Shown: positions 54,729 through 63,068 of the stretch, in pieces
Numbering within the stretch: the stretch's first letter is position 1
How the letters are laid out: each line of letters starts with the position of its first letter
Source of the DNA: Hyphomicrobiales bacterium
GTDB lineage: Bacteria; Pseudomonadota; Alphaproteobacteria; Rhizobiales; Rhizobiaceae
NCBI GenBank assembly: GCA_002401155.1
Contig: NVSG01000002.1
Span: 469,462-533,461 of the forward strand
Direction: 5' to 3'
DNA: 64,000 bases
Position numbers and translations under genes: made by a program
Notes under the pieces: generated by a model
The model's database searches: none
Seen by the model: the letters and a program-made list of their open reading frames with translations, nothing else
What the model was told of the DNA's origin: nothing

Positions 54729-54761
54729 ACTGTAAATGTCATTGCGTTAGAGCAACGTTAG
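54729..54761 (-). promoter_or_regulatory. SARP-type direct repeats with -10 box
   Basis: Read on the minus strand, CTAACG occurs twice with an 11-base period (54756-54761 and 54745-54750), followed 10 bases later by TACAGT (54734-54729). Repeats at 11-base period close to the -10 are how SARP regulators bind, and a SARP-like pseudogene lies just downstream. Confidence 0.4.
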
Positions 54762-54890
54762 AAGGGGTTTTGGGTGAGGTTGAAATCAGAGGGGCGCACG
54801 GTTTTCTGCAAAAACAGTCAATAGCCAAGTCACTAAGCCTTCGCAGAAATATCCGAAGAAGTGCATTATTGAACAGGAAATGGAGTTTGG

Positions 54891-54965
54891 TGGCTGGGGT
54901 GGTAGGAATCGAACCTACGATACACGCTACCAAAAAGCGTTGCCTTACCGCTTGGCCACACCCCA
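54891..54965 (-). tRNA. tRNA-Gln (anticodon UUG)
   Basis: The reverse strand folds as a 75-base cloverleaf with encoded CCA: acceptor TGGGGTG / CACCCCA plus G-CCA, D arm GCCAAGCGGTAAGGC, anticodon loop TTTTGGT (anticodon TTG), T arm GTAGG-TTCGAAT-CCTAC. Its 3' end points at the decayed accessory segment. Confidence 0.95.
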
Positions 54966-55198
54966 ACAATCTGTCCGAACCATTTTGGTGGACAGAAAAA
55001 TTGTATACCCATTTCATTTCCCCCCTGCAAGCATGATAATCAGCTGAATTGCGTTATTTTCAAATAAAATTCCCGTATCAAGCTTTTGAACCAAAAGATC
55101 GCTTTGGAAACAATTGAATAAAAGGCTTGTTCTGGCGCTTTGCCCGAATTAATAAATTAGGCATTAGGCCAAATGTGCCGCGAAATTATGGATGACAA

Positions 55199-56050
55199 AT
55201 GACAAATATGCGTTTTGAAGGAACTTCCTCTTATGTGGCTGCAAACGATCTGACAATTGCAGTGAATGCGTCGATTGCGCTGGAACGGCCATTGCTGGTG
55301 AAGGGGGAGCCGGGAACCGGAAAAACCGAACTTGCCAAACAGGTGGCAAGTTCGCTTGGGCTGGAGTTACTGGAGTGGCATGTAAAATCCACCACCAAGG
55401 CTCAACAAGGCCTGTATGAATATGATGCGGTATCACGCCTGCGCGACAGTCAATTGGGTGATGAACGGGTACAGGACGTTAAAAACTACATCAAAAAAGG
55501 TAAGCTTTGGGAGGCATTTACTTCTGACGAGAAAGTGGTTCTGCTGATCGATGAGATCGATAAGGCAGATATCGAATTCCCCAACGATCTGCTGCAGGAA
55601 CTCGATAAGATGGAGTTTCATGTTTATGAAACCGGCGAAGTGGTGCAGGCCAAGAACCGCCCGATCATCATCATCACGTCGAATAATGAAAAAGAACTAC
55701 CTGACGCATTTTTGCGCCGTTGCTTTTTCCACTATATCAGCTTCCCAAATAGTGATGTGCTGACAAAAATCATCGACGTGCATTACCCAAATATCAAAAA
55801 GACGCTGGTAAGTGCCGCCCTGACTCAATTTTACGAAATACGCGAAACGCCAGGCTTAAAGAAAAAGCCTTCAACCTCGGAAGCCTTAGACTGGATCAAG
55901 CTACTGGTAGTTGATGATATCGATGCAGCGACGCTGAGAGGAGATGACCCAACAAAGGTTCTCCCAAGACTGCACGGCGCATTATTGAAAAATGAACAGG
56001 ACGTACACCTCTTCGAACGCCTGGCATTCCTATCTAGACGGCAAACGTAG
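55199..56050 (+). CDS. MoxR-family AAA+ ATPase
   Basis: This 283-residue AAA+ protein has Walker A GEPGTGKTELAKQVASSLG (about residues 38-56), Walker B VVLLIDEIDKAD (about 118) and sensor 1 IITSNNEKELPDAFLRRCFFHYI with the Arg finger. It ends with the usual KNEQDVHLFERLAFLSRRQ. MoxR ATPases act as chaperones with a VWA-domain partner to insert metal cofactors or activate enzymes. Here the partner lies at 57311, with metA in between. ATG is used as the start; no strong ribosome-binding site. Confidence 0.9.
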   Translation: MTNMRFEGTSSYVAANDLTIAVNASIALERPLLVKGEPGTGKTELAKQVASSLGLELLEWHVKSTTKAQQGLYEYDAVSRLRDSQLGDERVQDVKNYIKKGKLWEAFTSDEKVVLLIDEIDKADIEFPNDLLQELDKMEFHVYETGEVVQAKNRPIIIITSNNEKELPDAFLRRCFFHYISFPNSDVLTKIIDVHYPNIKKTLVSAALTQFYEIRETPGLKKKPSTSEALDWIKLLVVDDIDAATLRGDDPTKVLPRLHGALLKNEQDVHLFERLAFLSRRQT

Positions 56051-56074
56051 CCACGAGTTCCCTTGCGCAATTCT

Positions 56075-56206
56075 CTCCGTATCCACCACCGCCAAAGGCG
56101 GGGAGCGAAAAGCGACCGGCGCCAATGCACCGCCCATACGGAGGCCTGAGCGCAGCGAAGATACGCCGTGAGTACAAACGATGGCGAGCCCACAAAGTGG
56201 GTGAGC
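56075..56206 (+). repeat. Multi-hairpin intergenic repeat (copy 2 of the element at 37242-37280)
   Basis: The stretch contains CTCCGTAT / ATACGGAG inverted repeats (56075-56082, 56136-56143), two hairpins of the same form CCGCC-AAA-GGCGG (56089-56101) and CCCAC-AAA-GTGGG (56189-56201), and the 23-base module shared with 37258-37280. It resembles a dispersed intergenic palindromic element. It fills the gap between the MoxR gene and the metA promoter. Confidence 0.5.
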
Positions 56207-56228
56207 AATGTGAGTGAAAAATATTCAA

Positions 56229-56257
56229 TTGACGTGAATTTAGCGAACAGCTAACTT
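56229..56257 (+). promoter_or_regulatory. metA promoter
   Basis: TTGACG (56229-56234) and TAACTT (56252-56257) are 17 bases apart and would start transcription about 56264, just before the riboswitch. An 11-base near-perfect inverted repeat (56234-56244 / 56250-56260) spans the spacer and could be an operator. Confidence 0.55.
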
Positions 56258-56265
56258 CACCTCAA

Positions 56266-56322
56266 TTGTGGTGATTTGGGCCGGCCGGCTTGCAGCCACG
56301 TAAAATAAGTTGCTAAAGGGGT
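56266..56322 (+). ncRNA. SAM-II riboswitch upstream of metA
   Basis: The segment has the conserved SAM-II order: GTGG stem, TGATTT-type loop (GTGATTTGGG), CTTGCAGCCACGTAAAA and the pseudoknot strand GCTAAAGG. GTGG (56268-56271) pairs with CCAC (56296-56299). SAM-II is the alphaproteobacterial SAM sensor found before metA and metX and shuts off methionine synthesis when SAM is plentiful. GGGTC / GACCC can pair just downstream; no T-run follows, so control is more likely at translation. Confidence 0.9.
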
Positions 56323-56381
56323 CGTCTTCAAGTCAAGCGGACCCTCCTGCATATCGATAACGCCAGATATGAGTGAGAATT

Positions 56382-57305
56382 ATGCCTATTAGAATCCCTG
56401 ATAAATTGCCCGCCCGCCAGACCCTCGAACAAGAGGGCGTGATGGTCATGGGTGAAACCGAGGCGGCACGTCAGGATATCCGGCCTTTGCAAATCGGCCT
56501 GTTGAATCTAATGCCCGATAAAATCAGGACGGAAACCCAGATTGCACGGTTGATCGGAGCGACACCCTTGCAGGTTGAGCTTTCGCTTATTCGGATTGGT
56601 AGCCACAAATCAAAGAATACTGCTGAAGGGCATCTGATCGATTTTTATCAAACGTGGGATGAAATCAAACATCGTAGATTCGATGGCTTCATCATCACCG
56701 GTGCGCCGATTGAAACTTTGGGTTTTGAAGACGTGACCTATTGGGACGAACTGACTAAAATTCTGGATTGGACCACGACCAATGTGCACTCTTCAATGAA
56801 TATTTGCTGGGGTGCGATGGCGGCAATGTATCATTTTCATAATGTGCCTAAGCATATTCTCGATAAGAAAGCGTTCGGCGTATTTCGCCACAAAAACCTC
56901 AATCCATCATCGCCTTATCTGAGTGGTTTTTCGGATGATTTTTCCATTCCCGTTTCGCGCTGGACCGAGATGCGTTCCAGTGACATAACGGCGGAACTGG
57001 GTTTGGAAATCTTGATGGATTCAGATGAAACCGGTCCGTGCCTCGTGCATGAGAAAAAGGGCAACAGGCTCTATATTTTCAATCACATAGAATATGATTC
57101 AGAATCTCTGGGTGAGGAATATTCAAGGGACATTGCCTCTGGCACCGCTATCGAAATTCCGCTTAATTATTATCCGTTCAACAACCCGGAAAACAAACCG
57201 CAAAATCGTTGGCGCAGTCATGCGCACTTGCTGTTTGGCAATTGGATAAATACAATCTATCAGACCACATCCTATAATGCCGAAGACATCGGCAAGAAGA
57301 CGTAA
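56382..57305 (+). CDS. metA: Homoserine O-acyltransferase (succinyl/acetyl) MetA
   Basis: This 307-residue enzyme activates homoserine in methionine synthesis. It starts [20 protein letters not shown], the canonical MetA N-terminus, has the catalytic Cys in [13 protein letters not shown] (about 142), GVFRHKN, the His-Glu region in [18 protein letters not shown] and [13 protein letters not shown]. Acetyl versus succinyl specificity depends on one active-site residue and was not assigned. ATG 56382 is preferred over GTG 56373. It is SAM-II controlled. Confidence 0.94.
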   Translation: MPIRIPDKLPARQTLEQEGVMVMGETEAARQDIRPLQIGLLNLMPDKIRTETQIARLIGATPLQVELSLIRIGSHKSKNTAEGHLIDFYQTWDEIKHRRFDGFIITGAPIETLGFEDVTYWDELTKILDWTTTNVHSSMNICWGAMAAMYHFHNVPKHILDKKAFGVFRHKNLNPSSPYLSGFSDDFSIPVSRWTEMRSSDITAELGLEILMDSDETGPCLVHEKKGNRLYIFNHIEYDSESLGEEYSRDIASGTAIEIPLNYYPFNNPENKPQNRWRSHAHLLFGNWINTIYQTTSYNAEDIGKKT

Positions 57306-57310
57306 GCACC

Positions 57311-58495
57311 ATGTTCATTCCATTTTTTCTTGCCCTGAAAGAAGCTAAAATTCCAGTATCCCTTCGGGAATTTTTAACCTTGCTTGAAGCAATGGAAAAA
57401 GGGCTGGTGACTTTCGATGTGGAAGGGTTCTATTTTCTCGCACGCTCCATATTGGTAAAGGACGAGCGAAATCTCGATAAGTTCGACCGGGTTTTTAGCC
57501 ATATTTTCAAAGGCATTGAAAGCGTTGGTGGGATCGAGGGCGTTGAAGAAGTAGACCTGCCGGAAGACTGGTTGCGCAAGCTGACCGAGAACAATTTATC
57601 CGACGATGAAAAGGCCGCAATCGAAGCTGCTGGTGGTTGGGAAAAGCTGATGGAGACGCTGAAAAAGCGTTTGGAAGAACAGCATAAGCGCCATCAGGGC
57701 GGCTCCAAAATGATTGGTACAGCAGGCACGTCGCCCTATGGTGCCTATGGCTATAACCCGGAAGGCGTGCGCATCGGGCAGAAAGAAAGCCGCCATCGCC
57801 GCGCTGTAAAAGTCTGGGACAAACGCGAATTTCGCAACCTTGACGATAGCGTTGAACTGGGCACCCGCAACATCAAAGTGGCCCTCAAACGATTGCGCCG
57901 CTGGGCCCGTGAAGGGGCGGCAGACGAACTGGATTTAGACGGCACCATCCGCGCTACCGCCGAACACGGATATCTGGATGTGAAAACCCGTCCGGAACGA
58001 CGCAACGCCGTAAAAGTACTGCTGTTTCTCGATGTTGGCGGCTCGATGGATGACCATATCAAAATCGCGGAAGAACTTTTCTCCGCCGCTCGAATGGAGT
58101 TGAAAAACCTAGAATATTTCTACTTCCACAATTGCCTTTATGAGGGCGTCTGGCGCGAAAACGGTCGCCGTCATCGCGAGCGCACTTCCACATGGGACAT
58201 CCTCAATAAATACGGCCCCGACTATAAAGCAATTTTTGTAGGCGATGCCGCCATGAGCCCCTACGAAATAGTGCACCCGGGCGGTTCGGTAGAACATTGG
58301 AATGATGAATCTGGCGAGGTATGGCTACGCCGCGCGCTCAATCAGTGGAAATCTTCAATCTGGCTAAACCCGATAGAAGAAAATGGCTGGCGCTACACCC
58401 AATCCACCAAGATGATCCAGACCTTATTTGCCAATCGCATGTTCCCGTTAACGCTGGGCGGTCTGGAAGCGGGCATGAAAGAACTTTCGCATTAA
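57311..58495 (+). CDS. VWA domain (CoxE-like) partner of the MoxR ATPase
   Basis: This 394-residue protein has the CoxE-like architecture: helical N-terminus (MFIPFFLALKEAKIPVSLREFLTLLEAMEKGLV), a linker with LKKRLEEQHKRHQGG, and a VWA fold with MIDAS LFLDVGGSMDDH (about 238-249). It works with a MoxR ATPase in enzyme maturation. It starts 5 bases after metA and should be cotranscribed with it, an unusual arrangement because its MoxR partner is upstream of metA. Confidence 0.9.
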   Translation: MFIPFFLALKEAKIPVSLREFLTLLEAMEKGLVTFDVEGFYFLARSILVKDERNLDKFDRVFSHIFKGIESVGGIEGVEEVDLPEDWLRKLTENNLSDDEKAAIEAAGGWEKLMETLKKRLEEQHKRHQGGSKMIGTAGTSPYGAYGYNPEGVRIGQKESRHRRAVKVWDKREFRNLDDSVELGTRNIKVALKRLRRWAREGAADELDLDGTIRATAEHGYLDVKTRPERRNAVKVLLFLDVGGSMDDHIKIAEELFSAARMELKNLEYFYFHNCLYEGVWRENGRRHRERTSTWDILNKYGPDYKAIFVGDAAMSPYEIVHPGGSVEHWNDESGEVWLRRALNQWKSSIWLNPIEENGWRYTQSTKMIQTLFANRMFPLTLGGLEAGMKELSH

Positions 58496-58616
58496 CGCAA
58501 TCGGGTTTTGCAATTTTGTCATTTTATGTTGAATGCCTGTTTTGTAAATCTGGTTGATTTACAAACGTATTTTTTGCCGGTTAAGTTGATAACCAAACGA
58601 CCATTCGGAAAATCCA

Positions 58617-59036
58617 ATGCCAGCTCCGCCCCATAACCCAAAAACCCGAACAGTTGTCCAAGCTGCATCGCGCGGCAAGAGAGCGCTTTGGATGATGCTC
58701 GGTCTACTCGCTCTGGTGCTAGGAGCGATTGGTGTTTTCTTACCTATTTTGCCGACAACCCCATTTGTTATTCTGGCAGCTTTCGCATTCGGCAAAAGTA
58801 TTCCGGCATGGCGTCGGTGGCTAGAGCGAAACAAGATATTCGGCCCGATAATCAAAAATTGGGAAGAAACCGGAGCCATTGCCCCGCGCTATAAGGTTAT
58901 GGCCAGCACGATGATGCTCGCCGCGATTGCCCTGAGCGTATATATGTCTCTCAAGCCTCTAATCATCGCCGTGCAAGTCTTGTGCATGCTGGCGGCGTTC
59001 TATTTCATCATCACCCGCCCGAACGGGACGCCTTAG
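58617..59036 (+). CDS. DUF454 (YbaN) family membrane protein
   Basis: This 139-residue inner-membrane protein has the YbaN signature GAIGVFLPILPTTPFVILAAFAFGKSIPAWRRWLERNKIFGPIIKNWEETGAI (about 40-90) and two to four helices. The family's function is unknown. It stands alone between the VWA gene and convergent pyrE. Confidence 0.87.
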   Translation: MPAPPHNPKTRTVVQAASRGKRALWMMLGLLALVLGAIGVFLPILPTTPFVILAAFAFGKSIPAWRRWLERNKIFGPIIKNWEETGAIAPRYKVMASTMMLAAIALSVYMSLKPLIIAVQVLCMLAAFYFIITRPNGTP

Positions 59037-59066
59037 ATATTTGCTTTTGATAAGGGGGGGGGCTGG

Positions 59067-59762
59067 CTACTTCTTCAGCTCTGTAATGCCGCCATTCTTC
59101 GCTGACCATGCCAGCGGGTCGTTCAAGAAGCTCTCAACTTCGCCCAATGTCTTCGTATCGAACTTGTTGGTTTTTTTGCAAACGTCCAGCACCGTCCACC
59201 ATGTGGCCAGATGGTGTAATTGCATTCCTGCAGCTTCCAGTTTCTTCGGAGTCTCCGGGAAGATGTCGTAATAGAACACCGCAAATGTATCGGTTACTTC
59301 GGCACCGGCCGCGCGCAAGGCTTCTGCGAATTTGATTTTGCTGCCGCCATCGGTCGTTAGGTCTTCGACCAGCAACACGTTTTGGCCTTCGACGAGATTA
59401 CCCTCGATTTGTGCATCACGCCCGAAGCCTTTGGGTTTTTTGCGAACGTAGAGCATCGGCAGGGCAAGACGTTCAGAAATCCATGCGGCGAAGGGAATGC
59501 CCGCTGTTTCTCCACCTGCCACCGCGTCAAATTTTTCAAACCCTGCATCACGCATGAGGATCGATACACCAAAATCCATCAACGCACCGCGAATGCGCGG
59601 ATAGGAAATCAGCTTGCGGCAATCGATATAGACCGGGCTGGCAAGACCGGAGGTGAAAGTATAAGGCTCGTCGCTACGAAAATGCACTGCCTCGATTTCC
59701 AGTAACATTTTGGCAACGGATTCAGAAATCAGTTCGCGGTCGGGGAATGAATTTTGAAACAT
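59067..59762 (-). CDS. pyrE: Orotate phosphoribosyltransferase
   Basis: This 231-residue type I phosphoribosyltransferase joins orotate and PRPP in pyrimidine synthesis. Visible are [18 protein letters not shown] (orotate side), [32 protein letters not shown] (flexible catalytic loop) and the PRPP motif [14 protein letters not shown] (about 120-133). Length is normal for the alphaproteobacterial form. It starts 102 bases downstream of the convergently unrelated RNase gene on the same strand. Confidence 0.93.
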   Translation of the reverse strand: MFQNSFPDRELISESVAKMLLEIEAVHFRSDEPYTFTSGLASPVYIDCRKLISYPRIRGALMDFGVSILMRDAGFEKFDAVAGGETAGIPFAAWISERLALPMLYVRKKPKGFGRDAQIEGNLVEGQNVLLVEDLTTDGGSKIKFAEALRAAGAEVTDTFAVFYYDIFPETPKKLEAAGMQLHHLATWWTVLDVCKKTNKFDTKTLGEVESFLNDPLAWSAKNGGITELKK

Positions 59763-59864
59763 AAAAGTATCCTGTCTGTTGCCGGGGTGTTCTTGCTTCT
59801 GGTATCAACTTCTTTGGCCGAAATCTATGCGCTGCGACAATAGCCCTGTGGATGAGTTTTTACC

Positions 59865-61451
59865 CTAAGCTTTGGGCAACACGGATTTGAGTTTAGCTAT
59901 CAATTCGCGGCGTTTTTCCGGATTTGTTTCATCCTCAAGTTGATCGTCGAGTTGAATCAGGAACGCCGCATAATCATTGAACCAATCTCGTTGCAATACG
60001 CTCTCGTCCATACGTTGAGGTGCTCGGCCTTTGGATTTTGCGGAACCCGCACGCAATTCAAAACTCTCATCGAAATGAGGCATGTAAATCTTGTCGATAT
60101 CCCAGCCTTTTTCTGCCACCAGTCGGCGTAGTTCGGCCCGCGCATCATCGTCACCGTGATTTAGGAACAAGCCGCCTACAACGGGGCCGCGCTCGATGAT
60201 CCAGTCCAGCAATTCCTGTTGGTCTGCATGGGCAGAATAATTGCCGAGACGACGGATGGTAGCTTTCACTTTGAAATTCTGGCCGTGAATGCGAATTTCT
60301 TTTTCACCGCTGGTGATGAGGTGGCCTGTGGTTCCCGGAGCCTGATATCCCACAAACAGGATGGTCGCTTCCTTCTTCCATATATTATTTTTCAAGTGGT
60401 GCTGAATACGCCCGGCATCGGCCATGCCACTGGCAGATATAATGATGCAACCACGTTTGTCATGCTTGATCGCCTTGCTCTCGTCAACGCTCTCCACCAG
60501 TTTGAAGTTCTTGTCCTTGAACAGTTTTTCTTCGTCGATTTCGATATCATCCAGCGTGTGGGAATATTTGATGAAGACGGTGGTGACTTTGCGAGCCAGC
60601 GGGGAATCGAGATAAACGGTAGTGTTGGGAATGTCGCCATTGGCGAGCAACGTGCCGATATCGTGCAACAATTCCTGACTGCGCTCCACAGCAAAACAAG
60701 GGATAACCACATTGCCGCCGCGAGCGAGCCCGTCGACCAGTTCCTTGCGGATGGCCTCGCGGCGTTTTTCCAGCGTGTAGTCGTCGCGGTTGCGATCGCC
60801 ATAGGTGCTTTCGCTGATGATATAATCAAAGCCCTGTTCGCCGCCTGGCTCAGGATGAAACACTTTTTCATCTGGTCCCAGGTCGCCGGAAAATAGCAGG
60901 CGCATGGTGTTCTTGGTTTCTTTATCGTGAAACTTCACCTCGATGGAAGCAGAGCCAAGCATATGGCCAGCATTGGCATAGCGAACATGAACGCCCTTGA
61001 TCGGTTCAAACCATTCGTCGTAGTCGACTGGCTGCAACATTTTGAGAGTTTTTCTTGCGTCCTGCTCTTCGTAAATGGGGTAAACTTTGTCCTGCCCACG
61101 TCTTTGGCGACGGCGATTGGCGCGATCTGCATTACTCTCCTGAATTTTTGCAGAATCAAGCAGCATATATTCGAGCAGATCAACCGTTGGTCTGGTTGCA
61201 TAAATTGGCCCTTCGAAACCGGCTTTAACCAGCTTTGGCAACAGACCCGAATGGTCAATATGGGCATGGGTGAGCAGAAGAAATCTGGCCTGTTCGGGAA
61301 CAAATGGAAACTCCTGATGGTTCAGCGCCCGCACAGTTTTATTGCCCTGAAACATACCGCAATCGACCATGAAGGTTCCGCTGTCAGTTTCCAGCATGGA
61401 GCAAGAACCGGTGACAGTGCCTGCCGCTCCGAAAAAGGAAAGTGTAGCCAT
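59865..61451 (-). CDS. MBL-fold / beta-CASP RNA-processing exonuclease
   Basis: This 528-residue protein has a metallo-beta-lactamase domain with LTHAHIDHSGLLPKL (HxHxDH, about 60-72), NAGHMLGSASIEV and SGDLG, followed by a beta-CASP insert (VIPCFAVERSQELLHDIGTL, ASGMADAGRIQHHL) and the KH-less end GNYSAHADQQELLDWI. It belongs to the CPSF73/TTHA0252 RNase family and would cut RNA in the cytosol. The C-terminal ~60 residues are a charged helical extension. Confidence 0.9.
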   Translation of the reverse strand: MATLSFFGAAGTVTGSCSMLETDSGTFMVDCGMFQGNKTVRALNHQEFPFVPEQARFLLLTHAHIDHSGLLPKLVKAGFEGPIYATRPTVDLLEYMLLDSAKIQESNADRANRRRQRRGQDKVYPIYEEQDARKTLKMLQPVDYDEWFEPIKGVHVRYANAGHMLGSASIEVKFHDKETKNTMRLLFSGDLGPDEKVFHPEPGGEQGFDYIISESTYGDRNRDDYTLEKRREAIRKELVDGLARGGNVVIPCFAVERSQELLHDIGTLLANGDIPNTTVYLDSPLARKVTTVFIKYSHTLDDIEIDEEKLFKDKNFKLVESVDESKAIKHDKRGCIIISASGMADAGRIQHHLKNNIWKKEATILFVGYQAPGTTGHLITSGEKEIRIHGQNFKVKATIRRLGNYSAHADQQELLDWIIERGPVVGGLFLNHGDDDARAELRRLVAEKGWDIDKIYMPHFDESFELRAGSAKSKGRAPQRMDESVLQRDWFNDYAAFLIQLDDQLEDETNPEKRRELIAKLKSVLPKA

Positions 61452-61517
61452 TATTTTCTCCCACCAAATAGATTTGAACTAAGATATAGGGACTTGTACT
61501 GGTAAAATACAGGTCAC

Positions 61518-62948
61518 CTAGTCAGAAAACACAGCTCCCGGATTCATAATACCGTGAGGGTCGAGAGCCGCTTTGATGCTTTTCATCACGGCTAGTTTTG
61601 CCGGATCGCTATAACGCTGCAATTCATTGCGCTTCAGGCGGCCAATGCCATGTTCGCCAGAAATTGAACCATTCATCTGATGGGTTTGCTTATCGATCAC
61701 CAAGCGAACATCTTTTTGTATGGTCGGGTAAGTAGATAGGAACTGCGCTTTGCCAATGCCCTCTGGCGGAAAGACATTAAAGTGTAGATTGCCATCGCCC
61801 ATATGACCATATTTATTAACTCTCAAACCGGGATGAAGTGCCAGAAGAGCCGCATCGGTTTCTTCAATAAATTGATCCACTTGGCTTTTTGGAACGGAGG
61901 TGTCGCTGCTGCAAATTGCGCCTTCCAGCTTATTGGCCTCCGCCATCAATTCGCGCAAGCGCCATAGCGCCTGACTTTGAGCGCTGGAACTTGCAATCAC
62001 GCTGTCCAGTAAAAATCCGTTCTCGAATGCGCTCATCAGCATTGTTTCGAATTTCTCTTCAATGCCCGATGGTCCGGCAATCTCAATCAGGGTGAACCAG
62101 TTATATTCGCCTTTGAACGGGTCTTGCTCCTGAGGGAAATGATTGGCCAGAACCTTCATGCCCTGAGCGCACATCAGTTCAAAAGCAGAAATCGTTTCGC
62201 CCATTTCTTCGCGGCAAAATTTGAGCAGGGATATTGCGTGAGAAGGCGAGGGGATCGCACAAAATGCAGTTGCCGTATTTTGCGGGTTCGGAAAAAGTTT
62301 CAGCGAAGCCGCCGTGATAATGCCCAAAGTGCCCTCGCTGCCGATCATCATATGACGCAGATCATATCCGGTATTGTCTTTGCGTAGCGGAGTGAGGCCG
62401 TGATAAATCGAGCCATCGGGCAAAACCGCCTCAATACCCAGACAAAGATCGCGGGCATTGCCATAGCGAATAACCTGTATCCCGCCCGCATTGGTGGCCA
62501 AATTCCCGCCAATCCGGCAACTGCCTTCCGATGCAAGGCTCAATGGAAACAGACGGTTTTCATCAAGGGCGGCGCTCTGGATATCGGCAAGGATACAACC
62601 CGCCTCCACCAGCATGCTGTCGTTTTTAACGTCAACATTGCGTATCTTGTTCATCCGCTCCAGCGACAGAATAATTGAGTGATCATTTTCCAATGACAAT
62701 TGCCCACTCACAAGGCCGGTGCCGCCGCCATAAGGGATGATTCCCACACGTGCAGTGGAACAGCGCTTCACGATTTCCGAGACTTCCTCAACATTAGCCG
62801 GAAGCACGATGAGAGCGGCTTGCCCGCGAAAGTTTCCGCGTGGTTCCTCGAGATAACGGGCATCATCGCCTTCGCGCCAGCCGGTTGAACCAAGCAATTC
62901 TTTCAGGGAATTCAGAAATTCTTCGGACGGTTTTTGTAATTCGGGCAT
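61518..62948 (-). CDS. FAD-binding 2-hydroxyacid dehydrogenase (GlcD / D-lactate dehydrogenase-like)
   Basis: This 476-residue flavoprotein has the VAO-type FAD domain: IPYGGGTGLVSGQLS (about 75-90), GSCRIGGNLATNAGG, MIGSEGTLGIITAASLKLFP. The C-terminal cap ends with GHMGDGNLHFNVF (metal His) and SGEHGIGRLKRNEL. It oxidises D-2-hydroxyacids such as D-lactate or glycolate, passing electrons to the respiratory chain. ATG 62948 follows GGAG; an in-frame TTG at 62963 was rejected. Confidence 0.9.
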   Translation of the reverse strand: MPELQKPSEEFLNSLKELLGSTGWREGDDARYLEEPRGNFRGQAALIVLPANVEEVSEIVKRCSTARVGIIPYGGGTGLVSGQLSLENDHSIILSLERMNKIRNVDVKNDSMLVEAGCILADIQSAALDENRLFPLSLASEGSCRIGGNLATNAGGIQVIRYGNARDLCLGIEAVLPDGSIYHGLTPLRKDNTGYDLRHMMIGSEGTLGIITAASLKLFPNPQNTATAFCAIPSPSHAISLLKFCREEMGETISAFELMCAQGMKVLANHFPQEQDPFKGEYNWFTLIEIAGPSGIEEKFETMLMSAFENGFLLDSVIASSSAQSQALWRLRELMAEANKLEGAICSSDTSVPKSQVDQFIEETDAALLALHPGLRVNKYGHMGDGNLHFNVFPPEGIGKAQFLSTYPTIQKDVRLVIDKQTHQMNGSISGEHGIGRLKRNELQRYSDPAKLAVMKSIKAALDPHGIMNPGAVFSD

Positions 62949-63068
62949 TTGGACTCCATACAATGATTATCTTTTCCTACCCCAATTATGACAGCCTTGA
63001 TAGCTCCGCTTTACGGGGCAATTTAAGTTTTGTACTCATATTACCAAGAGCATTTCGGGAGGTTTGTT

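Noticed and set aside
54891-54965. tRNA-Leu or tRNA-Ser reading of the tRNA gene
   Set aside because: The variable loop is short (5 bases) and the loop TTTTGGT puts TTG at positions 34-36, which is Gln.
56089-56201. CRISPR-like repeat
   Set aside because: The two hairpins share only the X5-AAA-X5' shape; there are no regular spacers or repeated units.
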